From Solirubrobacteraceae bacterium (GTDB taxonomy: Bacteria > Actinomycetota > Thermoleophilia > Solirubrobacterales > Solirubrobacteraceae): DNA of 5,918 bases. How positions within the stretch are numbered: the first letter of the stretch is position 1; the number at the start of each line of letters is the position of its first letter. Made by a program: the position numbers and the translations under genes. The stretch covers positions 1-5,918 of the forward strand of contig JASHYF010000415.1 of the NCBI GenBank assembly GCA_030043235.1. Direction: 5' to 3'. The notes beneath the pieces were generated by a model, which saw only the letters and a list, made by a program, of their open reading frames with translations, was not told where the DNA came from and did not search any database. This document shows, one piece after another, positions 1-5,792 of this stretch.

Positions 1-63
1 CGCGACGCCCGCCGCCGCGTCGGCTACCACGACCTGCAGCACCGGGCGGAAAACCCTTCCTGA
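1..63 (+). CDS. C-terminal fragment of a gene entering from the left (partial, unknown product)
   Basis: Read in frame 1 from the first base, the window gives 20 codons ending in TGA at 61-63, with the tail [13 protein letters not shown]. Eighteen of the 20 codons end in G or C while second positions are mixed, which is the pattern of real coding sequence in a high-GC genome; in frame 2 the most G/C-rich position falls on codon position 2, which is atypical. The stop lies 38 bp from the stop of the convergent hydrolase gene, with a hairpin between them, as expected for two genes ending face to face. The fragment is too short to assign a family. The main alternative is that this is non-coding sequence open by chance. 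Confidence 0.4.
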   Translation, partial: RDARRRVGYHDLQHRAENPS

Positions 64-77
64 CCGCTGGCCGGGCC

Positions 78-103
78 GGCGCTGTCGCGCCTGCGGCAGC
101 GTC
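78..103 (+). terminator. GC-rich hairpin between two convergent gene ends, likely terminator
   Basis: Arms 78-88 and 93-103 can form an 11-bp stem around the four-base loop GCCT (89-92). The core pairs CGCTGTCGC with GCGGCAGCG. Two of the pairs are G·U wobbles (79 with 102, 85 with 96) that are allowed in RNA from the + strand but become C/A mismatches in RNA from the - strand, so the hairpin is stronger for the + transcript ending at 63. It overlaps the stop codon of the hydrolase gene. No U-tract follows in either direction, so it would be a U-less terminator of the kind proposed for high-GC actinobacteria. Termination itself is inferred. Confidence 0.45.
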
Positions 104-1076
104 AGCTCGCGACGGTCGGTCGCAGCACCGGGACCGTGCGGGTGAGCGTGTGCCGGGCCGCCAGGTTCGTGTCGCGGCGGTGCTCCGCCGAAGTGCGCAG
201 CAGCAGCGCCCGGTCCTGCGCGGCGATCGCGTCGATGATCTGCGGCCACGCCGCACGCGGCAGGTCGTGGCCCATGCCGTCGATGCTCATCAGGCGCGCT
301 CCGGGTATCGCCCGCGCGGTGGCGCGCCCGCCGGAGGGACCCACGAGCGGGTCGGCGCTGCCGTGGATGACCAGCGTGGGCGCCGTGACCGCACGCAGCT
401 GCGCCGTGCGGTCGCCGGAGGCGATGATCGCGGCGAGCTGGCGCCCCGGACCCCGGGGGTCGTGGTCGCGGTCGTAGCTCAGCGCGGCGGTGGCGCGCAG
501 GTCGTCCACGTCCTGGGGCAGGCGGCGCGAGCCGATCGTGGTGAACACGCGCTCCATGTGCGCGATGAACGCCTCCCGCCCCGCGGGGGCGCGGCGCAGG
601 AAGATCGAGTACACGCGCAGCGACGGCTGCCCGCTGCGGCGGCTGCCGGTGTTGGACATGATCGACACCAGCGAACGCACGAGCTCGGGGTGGCGGGCGG
701 CGAGCGTCTGGGCGATCATGCCGCCCATCGAGGCGCCGACGACGTGCGCGGGCGCGAGCTCGAGCTCGCGCAGCAGCCCGGCGGTGTCCTCGGCCATGTC
801 GGCGAGCGTGTAGTGCGCCGCACGGCGCGAGCGCATCAGCAGCTGCGCGGTGCTCGGCGGTCGTCCGCTCACGTGCGTCGAGCGCCCGATGTCGCGGTTG
901 TCGAAGCGCACCACGTGCAGGCCGCGTGCGGCGAGCTCTTCGCAGAAGTCCACCTGCCAGGCGATCATCTGCGTGCCCAGCCCCATTATCAACAGCGCGG
1001 CCGGGTCCGACCGCTCGCCGAAGGTCTCGTAGCAGAGGGTTATGCCCCTGCCCACGTCGCAGAACTGCTCGGACAC
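102..1076 (-). CDS. alpha/beta hydrolase (RdmC/esterase-like), 324 aa
   Basis: This is a soluble alpha/beta-fold hydrolase with no signal peptide or membrane segment, so probably cytoplasmic. The catalytic triad is visible: nucleophile Ser116 in the elbow GASMGG (114-119), Asp242 in HGSADPLV (238-245), and His270 in GMGHDLP (267-273). The oxyanion-hole loop is near [10 protein letters not shown] (31-40), and the strand-4 motif [10 protein letters not shown] (57-66) is typical of the group containing aclacinomycin methylesterase RdmC and related esterases. A cap domain fills about 140-225. Its substrate cannot be told from sequence; ester or lactone hydrolysis is the family-level guess. After the last helix an Arg/Thr-rich tail of about 35 residues extends past the usual end. 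The start is GTG; no good Shine-Dalgarno precedes it, but a TAGAGT box lies 9 nt upstream, so the mRNA may be leaderless. The next in-frame ATG is at residue 31, inside the fold, so it is not a plausible start. The gene is divergent from tkt. Confidence 0.9.
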   Translation of the reverse strand: MSEQFCDVGRGITLCYETFGERSDPAALLIMGLGTQMIAWQVDFCEELAARGLHVVRFDNRDIGRSTHVSGRPPSTAQLLMRSRRAAHYTLADMAEDTAGLLRELELAPAHVVGASMGGMIAQTLAARHPELVRSLVSIMSNTGSRRSGQPSLRVYSIFLRRAPAGREAFIAHMERVFTTIGSRRLPQDVDDLRATAALSYDRDHDPRGPGRQLAAIIASGDRTAQLRAVTAPTLVIHGSADPLVGPSGGRATARAIPGARLMSIDGMGHDLPRAAWPQIIDAIAAQDRALLLRTSAEHRRDTNLAARHTLTRTVPVLRPTVAS

Positions 1077-1085
1077 GATCGACGA

Positions 1086-1091
1086 ACTCTA
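1086..1091 (-). promoter_or_regulatory. candidate -10 box TAGAGT of the hydrolase gene
   Basis: On the minus strand TAGAGT fits the actinobacterial -10 pattern TANNNT and ends 9 nt before the GTG start at 1076. That spacing puts transcription initiation at or next to the start codon. No clear -35 is seen. The absence of a strong ribosome binding site is compatible with a leaderless message. This is inference from position and consensus only. Confidence 0.35.
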
Positions 1092-1108
1092 GCGGCGCCT
1101 GTGCCGCT
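1091..1108. promoter_or_regulatory. inverted repeat in the hydrolase/tkt divergent region, possible operator
   Basis: Perfect 6-bp arms AGCGGC (1091-1096) and GCCGCT (1103-1108) flank a 6-bp spacer. The element abuts the candidate -10 of the hydrolase gene and covers the -35 area expected for the candidate tkt -10, so a regulator bound here could affect both genes. It is short and GC-rich in a GC-rich genome, so chance is a real alternative. Confidence 0.25.
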
Positions 1109-1128
1109 GGCGCTTCGCCGATCGTTAG

Positions 1129-1134
1129 TAGGAT
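1129..1134 (+). promoter_or_regulatory. TAGGAT element before tkt: -10 box of a leaderless mRNA or AGGA ribosome binding site
   Basis: TAGGAT ends 8 nt before the ATG at 1143. As a -10 (TANNNT) it would place the transcript start at about the first base of the ATG. As a Shine-Dalgarno, its AGGA (1130-1133) has an ideal 9-nt spacing. Either reading supports 1143 as the tkt start. The same TAGGAT-N8-ATG arrangement precedes the gene starting at 5792. A CGATC/GATCG inverted repeat (1119-1123, 1132-1136) overlaps the element. No good -35 is visible. Confidence 0.45.
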
Positions 1135-1142
1135 CGAACGCA

Positions 1143-3224
1143 ATGGCGGCCACACCGCAGTCGACCCGCCACGCAGCCACCGGCGATGCTGGGGCTGGCG
1201 CGACGATGCTCGAGGAGGCTGAGGTCCGCAAGCTGTCGATCGACACGATCCGCGGGCTGTCGATGGACGCCGTGCAGAAGGCCAACGCGGGGCACCCCGG
1301 CACGGCGATGGCGCTTGCGCCGCTCGCCTACACGCTGTTCCAGCGCTTCCTGCGCGTCAACCCCGCGGGCACCGAGTGGCCGGACCGCGACCGCTTCGTG
1401 CTCAGCTCGGGTCACGCGTGCGTGCTGCAGTACTCGCTGCTGCACCTGTGCGGCTACGGGCTCGAGCTGGAGGAGCTCGAACAGTTCCGCCAGTGGGGCT
1501 CGCGCACGCCCGGGCACCCCGAGCGCGGCCACACCCCGGGCATCGAGGTCACGACCGGCCCGCTTGGGCAGGGCTTTGCGAACGCGGTAGGCATGGCCAT
1601 CGCCGAGCGCTTCCTCGCCGAGCGCTTCAACCGCCCCGGACACGAGGTGGTCGATCACCGCACCTACGCGATCTGCTCGGACGGCGACATGATGGAGGGC
1701 ATCAGCCAGGAGGCGGCCTCCATCGCGGGCCACTTCGAGCTCGGCAAGCTGGTCGTCTGCTACGACGACAACCACATCACGATCGACGGCACCACCTCGA
1801 TCTCCTTCGACGGCGAGGACCACTCAGCGCGCCTGGCGGCGGACGGGTGGCACGTGCAGCGGGTGGAGGACTCCGAGGACCTCGACGCGCTGGACGCGGC
1901 GATCGCGGCGGCACGCGATGAAACGAAGCGCCCATCGTTCATCGCGATCCGCTCGCACATCGCCTATCCGGCCCCCCACGCGGTGGACACCGCCAAGGCG
2001 CACGGCGCGCCGCTCGGCGAGCAGGAGGTGCGCGCGGCCAAGCAGGCGATGGGCTTCGATCCCGAGCGCAGCTTCTGGGTGGACGAGCGCGTGTACGAGC
2101 ACATGTCGCTGCACGAGCGCGGCGCCTCTGCGCAGCGCGAATGGCAGGAGCGCTTCGACGCCTGGCGCGAGGCCCAGCCCGAGATCGCCAAGGACTGGGA
2201 CCGCGCATGGGCGGGGCGCCTGCGCGACGGCTGGCGCGAGTCGCTGCCGAGCTTCGGCGCCGGCGAGCAGATCGCCACGCGCTCGGCCGGGCAGAAGGTG
2301 ATGGCCGCCTTTGCCGAGTTCGCCCCCACGATGATCGGCGGCGCCGCCGATCTCGTGGAGTCCACGAAGACGCTGTTCGACGGCGGCGGCGAGTTCTCGC
2401 CGGTGCACGCCGGCCGTAACGTGCCGTTCGGCATCCGCGAGCACGCGATGGGCGCGATCGTCAACGGCGCCGCCGCGCACGGCGGCGTCGTCAAGCCATA
2501 TGGCTCCACCTTCCTGGTCTTCTCCGACTACATGCGCGGCGCCGTGCGCCTGTCCGCGCTGATGGGCCTGCCGGTCGTGTGGGTGTGGACGCACGACTCC
2601 ATCGGCCTGGGCGAGGACGGCCCCACCCACCAGCCGGTCGAGCACTACGCGGCGCTGCGAGCGATCCCGCGGCTGTGGGTCATCCGCCCCGGCGACGCCA
2701 ACGAGACGGCCGCCGCCTGGCGCGTGGCGCTCGAGCGCGAGGACGGCCCGGTGGCGCTGCTGCTCTCTCGCCAGAACGTGCCCGTGCTGGACCGCAGCGC
2801 GCTGGCCGCCGCCGGCGGCCTCGAGCGCGGCGCGTACGTGCTGTGGGACTCGCGCGCGGGCGAGAAGCCCGAGATCGTGCTCATCGCCACCGGCGCCGAG
2901 GTGCCGCCCACGCTCGCCGCGGCCCGGCAGCTGGCGGATGGCGGTGCGCGTGTGCGCATGATCTCGATGCCGTGCATGGAGCTGTTCGAAGCCCAGCCGC
3001 AGGCCTACCGCGACGAGCTGCTGCCCCCGTCGGTCAAGGCGCGCATGGCCGTCGAGCCCGGGGCGAGCATGAGCTGGTGGAAGTGGGTGGGGACCGAAGG
3101 CGAGGTGCTCGGCCTGGACCGCTTCGGTGCGTCCGCGCCCGGCACTACCGTGCTGGAGAAGCTCGGCTTCGGCACCGCGAACATCCTCGCGCGCGCCAAG
3201 TCCCTGCTCGAAAAGAACGATTGA
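1143..3224 (+). CDS. tkt: transketolase, 693 aa
   Basis: This enzyme moves a two-carbon ketol unit between sugar phosphates using thiamine diphosphate (xylulose-5-P + ribose-5-P to sedoheptulose-7-P + glyceraldehyde-3-P, and xylulose-5-P + erythrose-4-P to fructose-6-P + glyceraldehyde-3-P). It acts in the cytoplasm. The full three-domain family architecture is present: N-terminal PP domain with AGHPG (His51), SSGHA (His91), TGPLGQG (138-144), the ThDP/metal motif SDGDMMEG (179-186) with [10 protein letters not shown] (207-216), and HGAPLG (His287); central Pyr domain with the ThDP-activating Glu433 in GIREHAMG and EDGPTHQP (491-498; His496); and a C-terminal domain from about 565. Length is normal. 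The ATG at 1143 is preferred because AGGA lies 9 nt upstream. It gives a 21-residue Ala/Thr/Gly-rich leader before the conserved region, and Met22 (position 1206) is the alternative start. It is cotranscribed with tal and divergent from the hydrolase. Confidence 0.97.
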   Translation: MAATPQSTRHAATGDAGAGATMLEEAEVRKLSIDTIRGLSMDAVQKANAGHPGTAMALAPLAYTLFQRFLRVNPAGTEWPDRDRFVLSSGHACVLQYSLLHLCGYGLELEELEQFRQWGSRTPGHPERGHTPGIEVTTGPLGQGFANAVGMAIAERFLAERFNRPGHEVVDHRTYAICSDGDMMEGISQEAASIAGHFELGKLVVCYDDNHITIDGTTSISFDGEDHSARLAADGWHVQRVEDSEDLDALDAAIAAARDETKRPSFIAIRSHIAYPAPHAVDTAKAHGAPLGEQEVRAAKQAMGFDPERSFWVDERVYEHMSLHERGASAQREWQERFDAWREAQPEIAKDWDRAWAGRLRDGWRESLPSFGAGEQIATRSAGQKVMAAFAEFAPTMIGGAADLVESTKTLFDGGGEFSPVHAGRNVPFGIREHAMGAIVNGAAAHGGVVKPYGSTFLVFSDYMRGAVRLSALMGLPVVWVWTHDSIGLGEDGPTHQPVEHYAALRAIPRLWVIRPGDANETAAAWRVALEREDGPVALLLSRQNVPVLDRSALAAAGGLERGAYVLWDSRAGEKPEIVLIATGAEVPPTLAAARQLADGGARVRMISMPCMELFEAQPQAYRDELLPPSVKARMAVEPGASMSWWKWVGTEGEVLGLDRFGASAPGTTVLEKLGFGTANILARAKSLLEKND

Positions 3225-3230
3225 GAGGAG
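3223..3230 (+). promoter_or_regulatory. strong Shine-Dalgarno of tal overlapping the tkt stop
   Basis: GAGAGGAG begins within the tkt TGA and its GGAG ends 9 nt before the tal ATG. The overlap allows terminating tkt ribosomes to pass to tal, and it fixes the tal start. Confidence 0.7.
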
Positions 3231-3239
3231 ACCGCGACA

Positions 3240-4361
3240 ATGTCCTCCAACGCATCCACGCCGCTGCAGCGCCTGTCGGCCCTCGGCCAGAGCGTGTGGG
3301 TCGACTTTCTCTCGCGTGACTCGATCCGCGGGGGACATCTTCAACAGCTGATCGACGAGTGCGCCGTCGTCGGCGCCACGTCCAACCCGACGATCTTCCA
3401 GAAGGCGATGAGCGAGGGCAGCGCCTACGACGAGCAGCTGCACGAGCTTCTGGACAGGGATCCGGCGCCCGGCGTCGAGGAGACCTTCTGGGCGCTCGCA
3501 ATGCAGGACATCAAGGACGCCTGCGATCTCTTCCACCCCGTCTGGGAGGCCACTGGCCGGCGCGACGGATATGTGTCCCTCGAGGTCGATCCGCGGCTCG
3601 CATACGACACGCTGCGGACATACCGCGAGGCGATGCGCCTGCACGAGACCGTCGAGCGGCCGAACCTGATGGTCAAGATCCCGGGGACCAAGCCCGGCCT
3701 CGCGGCGGTCGAGGACGTGATCGCGAAGGGCCGCTCGATCAACGTCACGCTGATCTTCTCGCTGCGGCGCTACGCGGAGGTCGCCGAGTCTTACACGCGG
3801 GGGATCGAGCGGCTGGTGGCCGAGGGTGGGGACCCGAGCGCGGTGGCGTCCGTGGCGAGCTTCTTCGTGTCCCGGATCGACACGGAGGCAGACAGGCGCC
3901 TCGAGGCGCTCCGCGCGCCGGACGAGCTGAAGGGCAAGCTCGCGATCGCCAACGCGCGGCTCGCCTACCGCCACTACCTGGGCGCGTTCAGCGGCCCCCG
4001 CTGGGAGTTCCTGGCGGGCAAGGGCGCCACCCCGCAGCGCGTGCTGTGGGCCTCCACCTCGACCAAGAACCCGGCGTACCCGGACACGCTGTACGTGGAG
4101 GAGCTGATCGGGCCGGACACCGTCAACACGATGCCCGAGGAGACGATCGAGGCCTACCAGGATCACGGCGACCCCGCGCTCAGGCTGCAGACGCAGGTGC
4201 AGGAGGCAGAGCGGCTGTTCGAGGAGCTGGAGCGCGTGGGTGTCGGCTACGAGGACGTCACCGACACGCTCGAGCGCGAGGGCGTCGAAAAGTTCTCCGA
4301 GTCTTTCGATCAGCTGATTCAGGCGCTGGGCGCCAAGCGCGAGACGCTCGCGCCGGCGTGA
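3240..4361 (+). CDS. tal: transaldolase, long actinobacterial type, 373 aa
   Basis: This enzyme transfers a dihydroxyacetone unit from sedoheptulose-7-P to glyceraldehyde-3-P, giving erythrose-4-P and fructose-6-P, through a Schiff base on lysine. Visible motifs are VWVDFLSRD near the N-terminus (19-27, with the conserved Asp22), GATSNPTIFQKAM (45-57), the active-site segment NLMVKIPGT (142-150) with Schiff-base Lys146, the INVTLIFS strand (167-174), SFFVSRIDTEAD (207-218), and WASTSTKNPAYPDT (270-283). A length near 370 residues matches the mycobacterial/actinobacterial transaldolase subfamily rather than the roughly 316-residue E. coli TalB. It begins 15 bp after tkt behind GAGAGGAG, so the two are translated from one message and share the non-oxidative pentose phosphate pathway. 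The last ten residues, GAKRETLAPA, extend past the conserved fold, and an altered copy of their codons lies 68 bp further on. The zwf-opcA-pgl genes often found after tal in actinobacteria are not here. Confidence 0.97.
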   Translation: MSSNASTPLQRLSALGQSVWVDFLSRDSIRGGHLQQLIDECAVVGATSNPTIFQKAMSEGSAYDEQLHELLDRDPAPGVEETFWALAMQDIKDACDLFHPVWEATGRRDGYVSLEVDPRLAYDTLRTYREAMRLHETVERPNLMVKIPGTKPGLAAVEDVIAKGRSINVTLIFSLRRYAEVAESYTRGIERLVAEGGDPSAVASVASFFVSRIDTEADRRLEALRAPDELKGKLAIANARLAYRHYLGAFSGPRWEFLAGKGATPQRVLWASTSTKNPAYPDTLYVEELIGPDTVNTMPEETIEAYQDHGDPALRLQTQVQEAERLFEELERVGVGYEDVTDTLEREGVEKFSESFDQLIQALGAKRETLAPA

Positions 4362-4364
4362 GCC
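4329..4364 (+). repeat. tal-tail repeat, copy 1 (36 bp, inside the tal 3' end)
   Basis: This copy codes for GAKRETLAPA plus the TGA of tal and the next few bases. It matches copy 2 at 4397-4432 at 33 of 36 positions, with a 68-bp offset. It contains an interrupted hairpin: GCGCGAG (4337-4343) and CTCGCGC (4347-4353) pair around the loop ACG, with the two flanking positions mispaired (A4336 opposite C4354, A4335 opposite G4355). Confidence 0.8.
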
Positions 4365-4396
4365 GGTCAGAGCCCGCGGCGCGCGTCGCAGCCACC

Positions 4397-4432
4397 GGCG
4401 CCAGGCGCGAGTCGCTCGCGCCTGCGTGAGCC
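4397..4432 (+). repeat. tal-tail repeat, copy 2 (36 bp, downstream of tal)
   Basis: This is an imperfect direct repeat of the tal 3' end, including a second TGA. In its own frame it would read GARRESLAPA-stop, so the three differences give Lys to Arg, Thr to Ser and a silent Pro change. The 68-bp offset is not a multiple of three, so it is not an in-frame extension of tal. Nothing suggests it is translated; it carries the hairpin at 4402-4424. Confidence 0.8.
4402..4424. terminator. perfect 10-bp hairpin between convergent tal and the PDC-protein gene, likely bidirectional terminator
   Basis: CAGGCGCGAG (4402-4411) and CTCGCGCCTG (4415-4424) are exact reverse complements around the loop TCG. 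The pairing is the same on both strands, and the site lies in the 75-bp gap between the stops of two converging genes (4361 and 4437), so it could end both transcripts. No U-tract follows on either strand. The function is inferred from position and stem strength. Confidence 0.6.
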
Positions 4433-4436
4433 TCCA

Positions 4437-5792
4437 TCAGGGGTAGGGGATCGGGACGAAGGCGCGGGTCAGGAGCGATCCAGACGGGAACGCCTCGGCG
4501 TGCAACGTGAACACGCGGTAGGAAAGTCCTCGATAACGAAAGAGGCCATTGGCGGGGACGGCCGCGAGCGCCGGCCCGGGTGCCGGACCGAGGCTGTCCT
4601 TGACGAGCTGCGGGTGGGCGGGGTCGATGTACATCAGCACGTCCAGGTCCGCCAGGCGCCAGGCCAGGCGCTGGTAGCCTTCGTCGTCCTGCATCGAGAG
4701 CACGACCTCGCCGATCGTGTGCCCGTGCAGGCGCAGCGTGGCGCTCACCGGGCCGAGCACATAGGGCCCGCCGACGTCCGAGAGCAGATGCCCACCGACG
4801 CTCACGCGGATGCGCACGACGTGCTCGTTGAGCAGCGCGTCGATCGCCAGCCTCGTAGCTTGCGGTTCCCGGCGGGCGACCGCTTCGAGCAGTCGCCGGT
4901 TGTGCTCCACACGGTGAAGCTGCACCTGCGCCGTATGCCCGATCTCGGCGGCGTAGATGAGTTCCGCGACGTGCTCGAGCGTGTTGACGGTCGTGTCCTC
5001 GCTCGTGCGACCGCACAGCTTGGCGATCGACTGGACCGGTATCAGCGCGTATGCACGCGCGCTGCCGGAGGGATAGACGTCGACTGGGAACGACGTGTAG
5101 CGGTAGGCGATGCCCCTGCGCGTGAGCGCGCCTTCGTTTGCGAGCCGACCGCCCGGGAGCGTGGGCGAGTCGCCCAGCGCGTGACCGTGCGCGCGCAGCG
5201 CCACGAGCCCGTGGGTGACGCCGCCGGCCTCGGTGAGGAAGCTTTCGTCGTTCCACACGCTCGTGAGATAGCTGGCGACGGGCGCTCCGGTGGCGCCCGT
5301 GAGCGTCCCTCGCAGGGGCGCCAGAGCGGGGGCGCCCAATTCGATGAACGGCCGCGCCCCGCGCATGACCGTCACGTCGGTCATGTGTCCGGTCGCCAGG
5401 AGCGAGCGCGCGGCTGCCTGGGCGGCGGCGCGATTGTCGCTGCTCACGGCCGTGCGCAACGCCTTGGAGGTCGCGATCATGTAGCGCGCGCTGGCCGTGC
5501 GTTCGCTGATGACGCCCTCGTGATAGACGCGCTGGAGCACCGTCGAGAACGTTGCCAGCACCGCCTTCGAGCATTCGCCCGGCACCTTCGGCGACGCAGC
5601 CGCGGAGGCGGCCGCCACGTGCGCGGCTGGAGCTGCGTTCAGCACCGAGCCGCAGCCGTCGAGCGTGGCGGGCGCGAGCACGAGCACGAGCGCGAGCACG
5701 CCGCGCGCACGCCAGGTCCGGCCGGCCGAGCGTGAACGGCCAGCCGCGCACCGCCGGTGACCGGCAAGAGGCGTCTCCACGTCCACAACCAT
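4437..5792 (-). CDS. secreted, lipoprotein-like protein with two PDC/Cache-like domains, 451 aa
   Basis: I recognise this only at family level. The N-terminus is a signal peptide: Arg-rich segment (13-30), hydrophobic core GVLALVLVLA (31-40), then LDGC with Cys47, a near-lipobox with an unusual Asp at -2. An Ala-rich linker (52-68) follows, then two similar halves, about 80-255 and 280-450. Each has a long helix, a beta-rich region, and ends in RG..YR followed by PSGS and a hydrophobic strand (226-252 and 421-447, exactly 195 residues apart). The second half has the clearest PDC/Cache features, SDVGGPYVLGPV (338-349) and SMQDDEGY (366-373); the first half has VWNDESF (179-185) at the matching place. 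Such folds bind small ligands outside the membrane, but no kinase, GGDEF or chemotaxis output domain is present, so it may be a binding protein or partner of another sensor. The ATG at 5792 is favoured by AGGA/TAGGAT upstream and by signal-peptide placement; a GTG at 5915 would add 41 residues. It converges on tal. Confidence 0.75.
   Translation of the reverse strand: MVVDVETPLAGHRRCAAGRSRSAGRTWRARGVLALVLVLAPATLDGCGSVLNAAPAAHVAAASAAASPKVPGECSKAVLATFSTVLQRVYHEGVISERTASARYMIATSKALRTAVSSDNRAAAQAAARSLLATGHMTDVTVMRGARPFIELGAPALAPLRGTLTGATGAPVASYLTSVWNDESFLTEAGGVTHGLVALRAHGHALGDSPTLPGGRLANEGALTRRGIAYRYTSFPVDVYPSGSARAYALIPVQSIAKLCGRTSEDTTVNTLEHVAELIYAAEIGHTAQVQLHRVEHNRRLLEAVARREPQATRLAIDALLNEHVVRIRVSVGGHLLSDVGGPYVLGPVSATLRLHGHTIGEVVLSMQDDEGYQRLAWRLADLDVLMYIDPAHPQLVKDSLGPAPGPALAAVPANGLFRYRGLSYRVFTLHAEAFPSGSLLTRAFVPIPYP
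5674..5697. repeat. four tandem RCGAGC hexamers coding the signal-peptide core
   Basis: The units are GCGAGC, ACGAGC, ACGAGC and GCGAGC on the + strand. On the minus strand they lie over codons of the Val/Ala-Leu dipeptide run VLALVLVL of the secreted protein. Each unit is two codons, so slippage would change the hydrophobic core by two residues without a frameshift. Confidence 0.6.

Noticed and set aside
150..1142. Open reading frame in the tkt frame running 331 codons upstream of the chosen start
   Set aside because: It lies antisense to the hydrolase gene, whose triad motifs are intact. The product is Arg/Ala/Gly-rich with no family features, as expected where high GC removes stop codons.
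2233..2245. 13-base match between tkt and copy 2 of the tal-tail repeat (GGCGCGAGTCGCT)
   Set aside because: It is short, made of common high-GC codons (Arg-Glu-Ser-Leu), with no further similarity on either side; chance is enough.
1824..4166. Long minus-strand open frame (about 780 codons) antisense to tkt and tal
   Set aside because: The product is low-complexity Arg/Ala/Gly/His-rich sequence with no recognisable domain, and the opposite strand carries two textbook enzymes; it is a shadow of biased codon use.
3359..4429. + strand frame overlapping tal and ending at the second copy of the tal tail (RRESLAPA-stop)
   Set aside because: The frame is Arg/Gly-rich noise across tal; only the last ten codons resemble a protein, because they are the repeat. 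It was considered as a real overlapping gene but has no start context or composition support.
4258..5751. Alternative minus-strand frame across the PDC-protein gene
   Set aside because: It consists of Arg/Ala runs (including a run from the hexamer repeat) and lacks the domain motifs and signal peptide seen in the chosen frame.
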